A stretch of 61,838 nt of DNA from Crocosphaera sp. (GTDB lineage: Bacteria > Cyanobacteriota > Cyanobacteriia > Cyanobacteriales > Microcystaceae): assembly GCA_030064935.1 (NCBI GenBank), contig JASJEA010000002.1:1-61838 (forward strand), written 5' to 3'. The notes beneath the pieces were generated by a model. That model worked only from the letters and a program-made list of their open reading frames with translations, had not been told where the DNA came from and searched no databases. The number at the start of each line of letters is the position of its first letter. Positions within the stretch are counted from its first letter, which is position 1. The translations under genes and the position numbers were made by a program. This document shows, piece by piece, positions 26,379-35,770 of this stretch.

Positions 26379-26669
26379 TTTTAATTATCAAAAAAAAATT
26401 TATGTATATAAATTATAGAAATTGATGATAGTGGAAGTATCTAGAAAAAAGCTTAAAATCTAACTCTTGCCCAATCTTATACTCCTACTTTTCGTTGAGA
26501 AGATGACTATTAAGTATTTTTGTTTTAATGCAAAAGATGAGTTGATAGACTGCTTCGTGCTAAAAAGAAAAGGAGAACAAAAAGAAAAATATCTTTGTCA
26601 GATGAGGTCAAATAGATGTAGCATAGGGCAAAGCATTTTATAAAAATCAAGATAAACTCAACTTAACTG
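26379..26669. other. Intergenic stretch between hypE and a thioredoxin-like gene
   Basis: AT-rich, divergent promoter region. A 46-codon plus-strand frame at 26503-26643 (MTIKYFCFNAKDELIDCFVL start) is open but has no recognisable family or good ribosome site; I do not call it. Confidence 0.4.
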
Positions 26670-27020
26670 ATGATGTTGTCTGTTAACAAGCAAAATTTTT
26701 CCCGTGTTGTTCTCAACTCTCCGAACCCTGTTCTCGTTAACTTTTGGGCCCCTTGGTGTGGTTTATGTCTCTTAATTAACCCATCTCTGCACACCATTCA
26801 AAGGGAGTGGGATGCTCCTCCAGAAGTGGTGAGTGTTAATGCTGATGAAAATTTTCAATTGGCGAACACATATCGTTTAAAAAACCTACCCACCCTAATT
26901 CTATTCAATCAAGGCCAAATCATCCATCGTATTGAAGGAATCAAAGAAAGGCATGAACTAAGACAACAGTTAAATCAGTTGAGACTTATCAATCAACAGT
27001 TAAATCCGAAAGTGTGTTAG
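26670..27020 (+). CDS. Thioredoxin-like protein with WCGLC active site
   Basis: 116 residues, thioredoxin fold (VLVNFWAPWCGLC, NLPTLILFNQG with the cis-Pro). The active site is Cys-Gly-Leu-Cys instead of Cys-Gly-Pro-Cys, which should alter the redox potential. No signal peptide, so it is cytoplasmic. Substrates unknown. Its stop codon overlaps that of the opposing transporter gene (TTAG at 27017-27020). Confidence 0.88.
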   Translation: MMLSVNKQNFSRVVLNSPNPVLVNFWAPWCGLCLLINPSLHTIQREWDAPPEVVSVNADENFQLANTYRLKNLPTLILFNQGQIIHRIEGIKERHELRQQLNQLRLINQQLNPKVC

Positions 27021-29263
27021 TTTTCTCCCAAAACCTCTTGGAAATTGAACTCAGGTGCAGCCAGAACAAAAACCGTTGTGGGTAAGTCTTGGGTCCATTG
27101 TTGTAGCCTTTCATAGTTAGGCACAAACAACCTTTCATCATGGGGGGAGGGCATACCCAAAAATATAAAATCAGCCCCTTGAGAAGATTGTTTGAGAATG
27201 GTGGCAAAAGTTCGGCCATCGGACAAAATAACCTCAGAGACAGCATCAATACGTAAATCTTGCACTAATTTATCTAAATTTTGCTGTGCTTCATGAACCC
27301 CAGTCTCATCCATCACGACTAACTTGAGATGGATCTCACCCTTTTGCCATTGGGGATTAGAATGGAGCAAATAAGCCAAAATTAACATTAAACTGCCATT
27401 GCCTTGAATTCCACCTCCCCACCAGACATCAATGCGACAACGACGATTTTTTGACTCATGCCAGGGATCGTAAAGTAAATCAGGGTTTTCTCGCAAGACA
27501 ATCACACTGCGTTGGGCTTTATAAAGATTGGCGATCATTTGACAATAACGATCGCGATGGGTGCTTTGTTGAGAATCTCCCAGTAAAATTGTATTAGGTA
27601 CAATTGACCCCAAGCCGTAGGTTTCCACCAATCTTTCTGCCCCGTCAAAGGGATCGGGAGCGGTAATCAAGCGAACCAAAGCCTCTACCCCACGGCGTTG
27701 TAAATAGTCACGAATGCGTTTTTCTAAAACCGCTTGGCCGGCAATATCTCGTGAGCCCACTGGTAGAACACTCGATACCGTAATTAAGCCACGATTATGA
27801 GTTAAGGCTTGTGCCAACTGGATCAACGGCCATCTTTTTGTCGGCGCACCAGAAAGAACCAAAAATTGAGGTCGCCAGTTTTTGGTATCATCTGTGTGAT
27901 CCGTTTGTAAAATAGCCATCCGTAAGATCGCCATCCAGATTCCCCGTCTAACATCCCCCCAAGTCACCAAGAGTTCTCGTTGGCGAACCCAAAAATAGAT
28001 GGCAATCACTACTATCCCTGCAACACAGGTGGCGAGGGCATCAATAAGAAACATCACCCCCAAACAGCCCGCCGCCCCTAACCAAGACAATGCCCAATGC
28101 ACCTTAAAAGAAGGACGAAACGAGGGACTATTTAATAAACCTTCCAACCCCGCAGAAATATTTAACACCAGATAAGTCGTTAAGAAAAACATGGTTAACA
28201 CCGGGGCAATTAAATTTAAGTCCCCAATACAAACCGCAGCGATGGCCACCACCAAAGTAACTAAAGTACCATTTTTTGGCTCATCGTTAGCCCCACTCCC
28301 CTGTCCTAAAAATCGCATCCAAGGGGGTAGAATACCATCCCTAGCTAAAGCTTGTAAAATACGCGGGGCACCAAGAATACTGCCAATGGCACTACTGAGA
28401 GTTGCTCCCCAAACCCCTAAAGAGATGGCAGGTCCCCATAAAGCCATTCTTTGCATAATTAGGGGTTCATCAATCAAGGTAGTGCTATTGGCCCGCATCG
28501 CGAGAAATAGGGGCAGAATGAGATAAATAAGGAATCCTGTTCCTACTGCAGCTAAAGTCCCTATAGGTAAAGCTTTAATGGGATCACGTAAGTCTCCCGA
28601 CATATTAACCCCGGCCATGATGCCAGTAACGGCGGGAAAAAATACGGCGAAGACAGCCCAAAACGACTCTTTGTTCATAACCCAAAGTTCAACTTGAGTC
28701 TCCTCAACCGAATGACCAAAGAAAAAAGACAACAAAGAAAGGGCGATGGCTGCCATGATGAAATATTGCGCTTTAATAGCAATATCCGCCGAAGTGAAAG
28801 CCAGAATACCTACCCCAACCGTCACAATTAAAGCAATATAGATTTGGTTCAAATTTAGGTCAGGAAAAGCTGTTACCAAACTTTCGGCAAAACCAATGGT
28901 GTACAGTGCCACCGATAACGCTTGAGCAAAATAAAGCGGAATGCCCACTGCCCCACCAGTTTCGATTCCCAAAGAGCGACTAATCATATAATAAGCCCCC
29001 CCTGTCCTCACCACTCGATCCGTGGCGATCGCACACACAGAAAGTGCGGTTAAAAAAGTGATACTGTTAGCTAAGACAACAATAAGAATTGTCCCAATTA
29101 ACCCTGCATTGCCAACTACCCAACCAAAACGTAGATACATGATTACGCCTAGGATCGTTAGGATAGAAGGGGTATAAACACCACCAAAGGTTCCTAACCC
29201 TGAAGGGGTGTTTTCCGTTGGCGGTTTAGGGGTAAGGAGAGGAAAACGAAAAGGCAATTTCAC
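27017..29263 (-). CDS. SLC12-type cation-chloride cotransporter homologue
   Basis: 748 residues. About 12 membrane helices in the first 430 residues with the APC/SLC12 pattern (LGTFGGVYTPSILTILGVIM, IMYLRFGWVVGNAGLIGTIL). The cytosolic C-terminal domain (about 440-748) resembles the SLC12 tail (FLVLSGAPTKRWPLIQLAQ). Eukaryotic members move Na, K and Cl together; ion use in bacteria is largely unproven. The start is a GTG at 29263. It fits a marine cell with ion-balance demands, as does ggpS further on. Confidence 0.85.
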   Translation of the reverse strand: MKLPFRFPLLTPKPPTENTPSGLGTFGGVYTPSILTILGVIMYLRFGWVVGNAGLIGTILIVVLANSITFLTALSVCAIATDRVVRTGGAYYMISRSLGIETGGAVGIPLYFAQALSVALYTIGFAESLVTAFPDLNLNQIYIALIVTVGVGILAFTSADIAIKAQYFIMAAIALSLLSFFFGHSVEETQVELWVMNKESFWAVFAVFFPAVTGIMAGVNMSGDLRDPIKALPIGTLAAVGTGFLIYLILPLFLAMRANSTTLIDEPLIMQRMALWGPAISLGVWGATLSSAIGSILGAPRILQALARDGILPPWMRFLGQGSGANDEPKNGTLVTLVVAIAAVCIGDLNLIAPVLTMFFLTTYLVLNISAGLEGLLNSPSFRPSFKVHWALSWLGAAGCLGVMFLIDALATCVAGIVVIAIYFWVRQRELLVTWGDVRRGIWMAILRMAILQTDHTDDTKNWRPQFLVLSGAPTKRWPLIQLAQALTHNRGLITVSSVLPVGSRDIAGQAVLEKRIRDYLQRRGVEALVRLITAPDPFDGAERLVETYGLGSIVPNTILLGDSQQSTHRDRYCQMIANLYKAQRSVIVLRENPDLLYDPWHESKNRRCRIDVWWGGGIQGNGSLMLILAYLLHSNPQWQKGEIHLKLVVMDETGVHEAQQNLDKLVQDLRIDAVSEVILSDGRTFATILKQSSQGADFIFLGMPSPHDERLFVPNYERLQQWTQDLPTTVFVLAAPEFNFQEVLGEN

Positions 29264-29401
29264 AGACGACTATGACCGAATCTAGTGGATCATCGTTATT
29301 ATGGCAGATTTTCTTAGCATTCAAAACCTCAATAGACTAGAATAATTGAGGCTATCATGGCAAGTATGGTTGCTTGATCGTTCAAATCTATTAATATTAA
29401 T

Positions 29402-30583
29402 ATGCAGGGTTTACTACAACGCTTCTGGCAGTGGATACAACAATTTTTTACTCAGGTTTTTGGTTCTTCTTCCTTAGGGGGAGGAATAGGGAGAAAAACT
29501 GAAAAATTATCCCAACAGCCCTTGAGCGACACTGACTATGAGTTTTTATTTAGCCAACTCCTCGATGGAGTGGCTCATGGATGGCACGAAGGACGTATTC
29601 TCAAGTATTTTGAAGATTTGGGAGAGCGAGGAAAACCTAAATTGTGGGTGGCTTGGTTAGAAAGATTTGGAGAAAAAGCCCTCTCTTCAGCAGCCCCTAA
29701 TTTGCAACTAGCCTCAAGAATGATGCGTCTTGGAGAGTTAGCCCAGTCTTTTCAAGCGATTGAAGTGATCGGTAAAACTACCTACGAAATTGGCAGAAAA
29801 CTATACACCAGAGAAGCTGATAGTGCGGTTTGGGAATATGTTGGACCGGATACCAAAGTAACCGATATCATGGCAACAGATGTCACTCCCCCTAGCATTG
29901 AAGACAACTTGCCCCCAGAAAATACTCTTTCCCCTCCCCCTCAAACGCCCCAAACAGAAACCCTAACCATTGACGAACTAACGACGAGATTACAACAAGA
30001 TCCAGAATTGGCCAATCAATTATCTCAACAATTAGGGATTGACTCAACTGATCCTGAAACCTTGATTAATGCCCTCATTGCCCAGTTTGAAGAACAAGAC
30101 ACATCAACGGAAAGTCAACCCGCCTCTGAAACCGTTGAAACCTATTTTAACCAAGGTATTGAACAAGCCAACTTAGGGGATCTAGAAGCGGCAATTGCTC
30201 TCTGGGATCAAGCCTTGGCTATTGATGCCAACTTTGCTCCTGCTTGGCATAACCGAGGCAGTGCCCTGGGAACTCTGGGACAAACAGAAGAGGCGATCGC
30301 TAGTTTTGATCGGGTTTTAGCCCTCAATGCTCAAGATATCGAAGCTCTTAATGCCAAAGGACAAGTTTTATATAGTTCACAAAAATGGCCAGAGGCGATC
30401 GCCTGTTGGGATCAAGTTCTAAGTCTTCAACCGAATTATTACCTAGCTTGGTACAATCGGGGAAGTGCTTTGGAATTAATGGAACAAAAATCGGAAGCCA
30501 TTGCCAGTTATCAAAAGGCTCTCGATATCGAGCCTAGCTTTGAATTGGCTCAAAATCGTCTTCAAGACTTATCTCAGGAATAA
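29402..30583 (+). CDS. TPR-repeat protein
   Basis: 393 residues. N-terminal amphipathic/hydrophobic start (LLQRFWQWIQQFFTQVFGSS), a helical domain to about residue 155 (WHEGRILKYFEDLGERGKPK), a Pro/Thr/Gln-rich linker, and three to four TPRs at about 240-390 (FNQGIEQANLGDLEAAIALW, WHNRGSALGTLGQTEEAIAS, WYNRGSALELMEQKSEAIAS). TPRs bind other proteins. The N-terminus could peripherally attach to membranes. Function unknown. upp follows after 42 bases. Confidence 0.8.
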   Translation: MQGLLQRFWQWIQQFFTQVFGSSSLGGGIGRKTEKLSQQPLSDTDYEFLFSQLLDGVAHGWHEGRILKYFEDLGERGKPKLWVAWLERFGEKALSSAAPNLQLASRMMRLGELAQSFQAIEVIGKTTYEIGRKLYTREADSAVWEYVGPDTKVTDIMATDVTPPSIEDNLPPENTLSPPPQTPQTETLTIDELTTRLQQDPELANQLSQQLGIDSTDPETLINALIAQFEEQDTSTESQPASETVETYFNQGIEQANLGDLEAAIALWDQALAIDANFAPAWHNRGSALGTLGQTEEAIASFDRVLALNAQDIEALNAKGQVLYSSQKWPEAIACWDQVLSLQPNYYLAWYNRGSALELMEQKSEAIASYQKALDIEPSFELAQNRLQDLSQE

Positions 30584-30625
30584 ATTCCTCTTGCCCCTAC
30601 TCGACTCCTCTATTTTCCTAAAATT

Positions 30626-31276
30626 ATGCCCTCCCAACTTCGCGTTTATGTTCCGGATCATCCTTTAATTAAACATTGGTTAGCCATCGCCCGTGATGTC
30701 AATACCCCTGGTGTATTGTTTAAAACAGCCATGAGTGAGTTAGGCCGTTGGTTAACCTACGAAGCCACCCGTTATTGGTTTCCTACCCTAGATACTACCT
30801 TACAAACCCCCCTAGCGACTTGTCAGGGTACCCTAATTAACCCCGAAGTTCCCATTGCCATTATTCCCATTCTTAGGGCGGGCTTAAGTTTATTAGATGG
30901 GGCGCAAACTTTGCTCCCTTTAGCCTCTATTTACCATCTGGGGTTAGCACGTAATGAGGAAACCTTAGACAACCATTGTTATCTCAACAAATTACCTGAA
31001 AAGTTCGCCGCCAATACTCAAATCATTATCTTAGAACCCATGTTGGCAACGGGCGGCTCAATTATGAAGGCAATGGATGAAATTGCTCGAAGAGGGGCTG
31101 ATATTAGTTTGATTCGTATTATTTCTGTTGTTGCTGCTCCTCCTGCTCTGCAACAATTAAATACACATTATGCTAGTCTGAATATCTATACGGCTATTAT
31201 TGATGAAGGGCTTAACGAGAAAGGGTATATTGTTCCTGGCTTAGGCGATGCGGGCGATCGTGCTTTTGGAACCTAA
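30626..31276 (+). CDS. upp: Uracil phosphoribosyltransferase
   Basis: 216 residues. Makes UMP from uracil and PRPP in pyrimidine salvage. The PRPP loop appears as LEPMLATGGSIMKAMDEI, and the uracil-binding C-terminus as VPGLGDAGDRAFGT. IIPILRAGLSLLDG is also diagnostic. Full length. Confidence 0.95.
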   Translation: MPSQLRVYVPDHPLIKHWLAIARDVNTPGVLFKTAMSELGRWLTYEATRYWFPTLDTTLQTPLATCQGTLINPEVPIAIIPILRAGLSLLDGAQTLLPLASIYHLGLARNEETLDNHCYLNKLPEKFAANTQIIILEPMLATGGSIMKAMDEIARRGADISLIRIISVVAAPPALQQLNTHYASLNIYTAIIDEGLNEKGYIVPGLGDAGDRAFGT

Positions 31277-31333
31277 GATTAGCGTTAGGCATTCGCTCCT
31301 CAAACCATTAGTTATTATTAGTAGGTTAAGATT

Positions 31334-31633
31334 ATGAGTCAACGAGACGGATTTACAGGCGGATTTTTAACAGGTACAATCGTTGGTGGTATTGTTGGTG
31401 GTATCATTGGCGCAGTAGTTGCTTCTCGTCTGGATGAGAAGGAAGACAAAGGTCAATCTTCTTTATTTGAGTCTGAGCAAAAAGACGGTTTAAGTTCAGA
31501 GGAAAGCATTGAAATCGCTCGTCATCGCTTAGAAGATAAGATTGCTCAACTTAATCATGCCATCGATGATGTTCGTCAACAGTTGGCTCCAGTTGAAAAA
31601 CATTCTCTTGAACAAGAAGTTTCCTTAGATTAA
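31334..31633 (+). CDS. Small Gly-zipper membrane protein with coiled coil
   Basis: 99 residues. A Gly-rich membrane helix (GGFLTGTIVGGIVGGIIGAV), reminiscent of YtxH-like proteins, is followed by an acidic linker and a coiled coil (IARHRLEDKIAQLNHAIDDV). The helix probably packs into oligomers. Function unknown. It follows upp by 57 bases. Confidence 0.7.
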   Translation: MSQRDGFTGGFLTGTIVGGIVGGIIGAVVASRLDEKEDKGQSSLFESEQKDGLSSEESIEIARHRLEDKIAQLNHAIDDVRQQLAPVEKHSLEQEVSLD

Positions 31634-32017
31634 AGTTGATCAATCATTCTGCTATTCTATGTCTCAATAAGAAATTATAGTGACTTTCCGGCATGAATAG
31701 CGGGTTAGTGATTATTATTTTTTTTTATGAGTTGGGAATTGATTTATTTGATAAACTAAAATCATTCTGGAAATAGTTTTTAGTCGAATCTAATTTATTT
31801 GTTTCTCGTTATTTTAGTGGTTAATCTAAAAAGTTACCACTATATTTTTTATAGATTCCCTTCGATCAACTTATTTACTGATAGCCATTGATTGATCCCC
31901 ACCTTATAGAAGGATGGGGACAAATGGATGAATAGGATAGCTCAATGATTTGATATTGAGCTACCATCACAGTTAAAATGAAATTAGTCTTTGTCTTATT
32001 TGACCCAAAATAAATAG
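31634..32017. other. Intergenic stretch with an imperfect hairpin
   Basis: 384 AT-rich bases without a gene. CCCCACCTT (31897-31905) pairs with AAGGATGGGG (31910-31919) around an ATAG loop with one bulged A, about 100 bases before cpcT; it may act in the cpcT leader or terminate upstream transcription. Confidence 0.45.
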
Positions 32018-32608
32018 ATGTCTCACGCTACAGATATAACAACTCTAGCCCGTTGGATGTGTTCTGATTTTAGTAATCAAGAACAAGCTTTTGAAAATCC
32101 ACCTTTGTATGCTCATATTCGGGTTTGTATTCGTCCTTTACCTTTAGCAAATTTTCCCGAACCGAGTTTATTTTTAGAGCAGGCTTATGATTTTATGTTG
32201 AACCAGCCTTATCGAGTCAGGGTACTTAAACTCAACATTATTAACAAGAGAATAGAATTAGAAAATTATAAACTAAAAGAAGATGACCGATTTTTAGGAG
32301 CATCCCGTGACTTAGAAAAATTGCAAAAACTTACCCCTGATTATATAGAATTAATGGAGGGTTGTGATATGTTTGTAGATTGGACAGGAAGCAGTTTTAA
32401 AGGAGTGGTTAAACCTGGTAAAAACTGTCGTGTTGTCCGTAATGGAAAAGAAAGCTATTTAGAAAATAGTTTTGAAGTGGATGAGCAAAAATTAATCAGT
32501 CTAGATCGGGGTTACGATCCTGTTACCCATGAATTGCTTTGGGGCTCAGTTGCGGGTGCTTTTAATTTTAAACGTCGACAAAGTTTTGCTAATGAGGTGG
32601 AATTCTAA
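32018..32608 (+). CDS. cpcT: CpcT-type phycobiliprotein lyase
   Basis: 196 residues, calycin-fold lyase that attaches phycocyanobilin to Cys-153/155 of beta-phycocyanin. The N-terminus TLARWMCSDFSNQEQAFENP, then YAHIRVCIRPLPL, FVDWTGSSFKG and the tail YDPVTHELLWGSVAGAF match the CpcT family throughout. Length normal. With the CpcS-type lyase at 1.8 kb it supplies bilin ligation for the phycobilisome; the phycocyanin genes are outside the window. Confidence 0.92.
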   Translation: MSHATDITTLARWMCSDFSNQEQAFENPPLYAHIRVCIRPLPLANFPEPSLFLEQAYDFMLNQPYRVRVLKLNIINKRIELENYKLKEDDRFLGASRDLEKLQKLTPDYIELMEGCDMFVDWTGSSFKGVVKPGKNCRVVRNGKESYLENSFEVDEQKLISLDRGYDPVTHELLWGSVAGAFNFKRRQSFANEVEF

Positions 32609-32728
32609 ACAATTTTTTTAGCTAGTTTAGGTAACTTTGACCTCTATTAAATACTTTAAAAACTGTGATTTAATGGGGAATGGGGATTTTTTGAGAATTT
32701 ATTCTCTCTTCCTATCATTGCGGTAACA

Positions 32729-32799
32729 GTTAATCAGAATGTAAAATTTAGAATTACTGATCCCTCAATTTGGAGGCTTGGAACCCTTTTTTCGGTCAG
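32729..32799 (+). repeat. Dispersed repeat, copy R4
   Basis: GTTAATCAGAATGTAAAATT, then CCCTCAATTTGGAGGCTTGG and ACCCTTTTTTCGGTCAG. It shares the 3' tail with R3 (short subtype) and lies between cpcT and the next gene on the opposite strand. Confidence 0.7.
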
Positions 32800-32817
32800 A
32801 CGAATAAAACAAACTGT

Positions 32818-33090
32818 TCAATCTTTTTGAGATTCTTCTTTATTGGAAACTTCTGATCTTTGATTCTGATTTAAACCTGTTATTTCTTCAGGGCTGTTGT
32901 TAGTTTTAATAAAAGAAGAGGGAATCGAACTAGGGTTAGAGGCAGGGGAACATAAAGAAGATGAATCAATATTATTTCCCCTTTGACTAACTCCATAACA
33001 ACTAGGAGAAGCATGAACATTACTGATAATCATTGTAGCTCCAAGCAAAGAAGAAATGATGATAATTCCCGTTGTTAAAAGTGGTTTCAT
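32818..33090 (-). CDS. Small secreted protein with CY-x-LC motif
   Basis: 90 residues. A signal peptide (PLLTTGIIIISSLLGATMII, cleavage near VHASP) precedes a short motif, CYGVSQRGNNIDSSSLC, whose two Cys probably form a disulfide. The rest is Ser/Asn/Pro-rich and disordered. I have seen the Cys-Tyr...Leu-Cys motif in other exported cyanobacterial proteins. Function unknown. Confidence 0.65.
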   Translation of the reverse strand: MKPLLTTGIIIISSLLGATMIISNVHASPSCYGVSQRGNNIDSSSLCSPASNPSSIPSSFIKTNNSPEEITGLNQNQRSEVSNKEESQKD

Positions 33091-33201
33091 AACATTGACC
33101 TATCATTTAGATAATTATTCATTGCGATCCTAATCGTTAACGCAATCATAGACATCGCCAAATTTACTGAAAATAGTTCAGTTCCAATTTTTGGTTATTT
33201 C

Positions 33202-33738
33202 TCACTTAGGTTGAATTACTGTGGGAACTAATTCTAAGATTTGAGCCACAATTTCCTCAGGGGTTTGTTCTTCATTAATGATAATTTGTAAATCGCTTTG
33301 GGCATATAAAGAACGACGTTTTTCTAATAAAGATTGTAACTTTGAACTTAAATCAGTTTCTTGTAATAGGGGACGAGTATTATCTCTAGCTAGACGTTTG
33401 GTTAGAATAGGAATAGAGGTATCTAACCAAACAATCAAACCATGATGTAAATAACCCCAATTTTTAGGTTTTGAAACGATACCTCCTCCCGTCGCAATTA
33501 CGCTTTTAGTACAAGCGGATAACTCTGACAAGATCTGACTTTCAATCTGACGAAACTCTTCCTCTCCTTGGGTGGCAAAAATATCATTAATACTTTGTTG
33601 TGTCACTCGTTCAATTAACACATCACTATCAAAAAAACGATAATTTAAACGTTGGGCTAACTTTTGTCCCACCGTAGTTTTACCGGTTCCCATCATACCA
33701 ACTAAAAAAATACTAAGCCCTTGGAGTAATTGCTGCAT
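33202..33738 (-). CDS. aroK: Shikimate kinase
   Basis: 178 residues, fifth step of the chorismate pathway. Walker A is GMMGTGKTTVGQ, substrate contacts are in FDSDVLIE and TGGGIV, and the lid is RDNTRPLL. Complete; apparently monocistronic and divergent from petB. Confidence 0.95.
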   Translation of the reverse strand: MQQLLQGLSIFLVGMMGTGKTTVGQKLAQRLNYRFFDSDVLIERVTQQSINDIFATQGEEEFRQIESQILSELSACTKSVIATGGGIVSKPKNWGYLHHGLIVWLDTSIPILTKRLARDNTRPLLQETDLSSKLQSLLEKRRSLYAQSDLQIIINEEQTPEEIVAQILELVPTVIQPK

Positions 33739-34223
33739 GATTATGATCTGTTCTATGCGTAAACCTAGGTCAATTATCCTTCCAAACCTGCCAATACTGG
33801 GCAGGTTTTAACTAAAATTTATGTTGTAGGGAAAATTTAGAATTCAGAAGGCACAAGTTTAGAAGTTTTAAAAATAACAAGAATAAATTGTTTGTTTTTT
33901 TATTTCCATAAATTATTGATAACTTAATGCCATTTAGTGAGCAATAATAGTCAATTTAAAAATCATTGAAACTTAATTATAGACTCTACATTCTACATTC
34001 TACATTGCCCGAATGAAGTCATTTTAGATCAAAACTTAGGTGCGATTGCTAACTCCCCTTGGAACTCAGGCAAGAATTATGTTAAATTTCCTAATGAGGT
34101 ACTCTGCTTACTTAAATCTCGACTTTAGACTTTCAGTTGAGATGCTCAAACAAGCAACGGCATAGTAAACTATCCATACCATTCAATTATCCATCGTTCA
34201 TTCGAGAGCGGATTATAGCTTAA
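33739..34223. promoter_or_regulatory. Divergent aroK/petB upstream region
   Basis: 485 bases without a gene. Two structures are visible. A 9-bp perfect inverted repeat, AAACCTGCC/GGCAGGTTT (33784-33792/33800-33808), lies close to the aroK start. Three tandem copies of CTACATT occupy 33986-34006. The petB leader itself is long and no ribosome site is obvious immediately before its ATG. Confidence 0.5.
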
Positions 34224-34892
34224 ATGTTCTCTAAACAAGTCACAGATTCCCCAGTTTATAAGTGGTTCAATGATCGTCTAGAAATACAAGCCATTTCCGA
34301 CGATATTACCAGTAAATACGTGCCCCCCCACGTTAATATCTTCTACTGTCTTGGTGGTATTACCCTAGTATGCTTTCTGATTCAGTTTGCTACTGGGTTC
34401 GCCATGACCTTCTACTACAAACCTACTGTAACCGAAGCCTTTGCTTCTGTTCAGTACATCATGAACGAAGTTAACTTCGGTTGGTTGATTCGTTCTATCC
34501 ATCGCTGGTCCGCTAGTATGATGGTATTAATGATGATTCTTCACGTCTTCCGCGTGTATTTAACTGGTGGCTTTAAAAAGCCCCGTGAGTTAACCTGGAT
34601 GACAGGTGTTATCTTAGCGGTTATTACCGTTTCCTTCGGGGTAACAGGATACTCCCTGCCTTGGGACCAAGTAGGTTACTGGGCGGTTAAAATCGTCTCT
34701 GGTGTCCCTGCTGCGATTCCCGTGGTTGGAGATCAAATGGTAGAACTCCTCAGAGGTGGTCAAAGTGTTGGGCAAGCAACCTTAACCCGTTTCTATAGTC
34801 TCCATACCTTCGTTTTCCCTTGGTTAATTGCAGTCTTCATGTTAGCCCACTTCTTAATGATTCGTAAGCAAGGGATTTCTGGTCCTTTGTAA
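34224..34892 (+). CDS. petB: Cytochrome b6
   Basis: 222 residues, four-helix heme-bearing core of the thylakoid cytochrome b6f complex. The heme-ligating His residues are in [18 protein letters not shown], and, in the last helix, SLHTFVFPW and [16 protein letters not shown]. The conserved Cys that binds heme cn is in [10 protein letters not shown]. Full length. petD follows in the same direction after 132 bases containing a large hairpin. Confidence 0.97.
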   Translation: MFSKQVTDSPVYKWFNDRLEIQAISDDITSKYVPPHVNIFYCLGGITLVCFLIQFATGFAMTFYYKPTVTEAFASVQYIMNEVNFGWLIRSIHRWSASMMVLMMILHVFRVYLTGGFKKPRELTWMTGVILAVITVSFGVTGYSLPWDQVGYWAVKIVSGVPAAIPVVGDQMVELLRGGQSVGQATLTRFYSLHTFVFPWLIAVFMLAHFLMIRKQGISGPL

Positions 34893-34916
34893 AGCGTATC
34901 TGAAGTAACAAACGGT

Positions 34917-34967
34917 GATCAGTGAACAGTTAATTATGGGAAAATATTGCATAATTAATCACTGATC
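34917..34967 (+). repeat. Long hairpin in the petB-petD spacer
   Basis: GATCAGTGA (34917-34925) pairs with TCACTGATC (34959-34967), and TTAATTATG (34930-34938) with CATAATTAA (34950-34958): 18 perfect pairs interrupted only by a 4-nt bulge (ACAG). No T-run follows, so it is more likely a processing or stability element than a terminator. TGATCAGTGAACAGTTA-like strings are also a common dispersed repeat type in cyanobacteria. Confidence 0.8.
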
Positions 34968-35024
34968 ATCCGTATTCGGATAAAAACCTGCTGATCCTCT
35001 ATTTCGATAAGGAGAAATCTATAA

Positions 35025-35507
35025 ATGGCCATTGAAAAAAAGCCAGATCTAAGCGATCCTAAATTGCGTGCCAAGTTAGCCCAAGGAATGGGTCACAACT
35101 ATTACGGTGAACCCGCTTGGCCTAATGACTTACTCTATGTATTCCCTGTCGTTATCTTCGGAACAATTGGTTTAGTAACTGGTTTAGCGGTACTTGATCC
35201 CGCTTTAATCGGTGAACCTGCTGATCCCTTTGCGACTCCCCTAGAAATTTTACCTGAATGGTACTTATACCCCGTTTTCCAAATTTTACGGGTTCTTCCT
35301 AACAAGTTACTCGGAATTGCTTGTCAAGCAGCTGTTCCTTTAGGTTTATTGTTGATTCCTTTCATTGAAAGTGTCAATAAGTTCCAAAACCCTTTCCGTC
35401 GTCCCGTTGCTACTGCAGTTTTCCTCTTCGGAACTGTAGTAACTCTGTGGTTGGGTGCGGGTGCAACTTTCCCCATTGATGAGTCTTTAACCTTAGGCTT
35501 ATTCTAA
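35025..35507 (+). CDS. petD: Cytochrome b6f complex subunit IV
   Basis: 160 residues, three membrane helices, partner of cytochrome b6 in the plastoquinol-oxidising site; [21 protein letters not shown] carries the PEWY motif of the Qo site. An AAGGAG ribosome site precedes the ATG. Full length. Confidence 0.97.
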   Translation: MAIEKKPDLSDPKLRAKLAQGMGHNYYGEPAWPNDLLYVFPVVIFGTIGLVTGLAVLDPALIGEPADPFATPLEILPEWYLYPVFQILRVLPNKLLGIACQAAVPLGLLLIPFIESVNKFQNPFRRPVATAVFLFGTVVTLWLGAGATFPIDESLTLGLF

Positions 35508-35530
35508 GATCACCAACCCATAAGGTTTTG

Positions 35531-35583
35531 TACCTGTGATTGATGCTACTCCTATTTAGGAAAAATCAATCACAGGTATTTTG
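35531..35583 (+). terminator. Terminator of petBD
   Basis: A 14-bp perfect stem, TACCTGTGATTGAT (35531-35544) with ATCAATCACAGGTA (35565-35578), followed by TTTTGG, 24 bases after the petD stop. Confidence 0.8.
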
Positions 35584-35598
35584 GTTAGGGTTTGCTAA

Positions 35599-35718
35599 AT
35601 ATCCCTCTTCTGTCACTTTCCTAAATTATGACGAATTTCCGTCATTACAGCCAAGGATACCTAACGAGAGAATCAGGGTTTGATCCCCATTTTTCGGAGT
35701 CTGACAGAAGAGGGATAT
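35599..35718. mobile_element. MITE-like element with 17-bp perfect terminal inverted repeats
   Basis: ATATCCCTCTTCTGTCA (35599-35615) and its exact complement TGACAGAAGAGGGATAT (35702-35718) bound 86 bases with no coding capacity. Flanking bases GCTA/TAGC extend the symmetry with one insertion. TA-rich ends suggest an IS630/mariner-type non-autonomous element, by inference. Confidence 0.6.
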
Positions 35719-35760
35719 AGCGTTTCTCACTCTCATGAGGTACACTGATATCTTATTCCT
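35716..35760 (+). repeat. Second copy of a MITE end
   Basis: TATAGCGTTTCTCACTCTCA and the following 25 bases closely match the left end of the MITE at 55724 (TATAGTGTTTCTCACTCTCA). The matching right end is not present here, so this is a solo end next to the 35599 element and just after the uvrB 3' end. Confidence 0.6.
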
Positions 35761-35770
35761 AATAAATTCC

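Noticed and set aside
26503-26643. 46-codon plus-strand frame between hypE and the thioredoxin-like gene
   Set aside because: AT-rich, no ribosome site, no recognisable motif.
28191-28526. 111-codon frame opposite the SLC12-type gene
   Set aside because: Antisense to well-defined membrane helices; no independent coding signal.
33986-34006. Three tandem CTACATT units as a possible CRISPR or iteron array
   Set aside because: Units are 7 bases with no spacers and only three copies; a simple tandem repeat.
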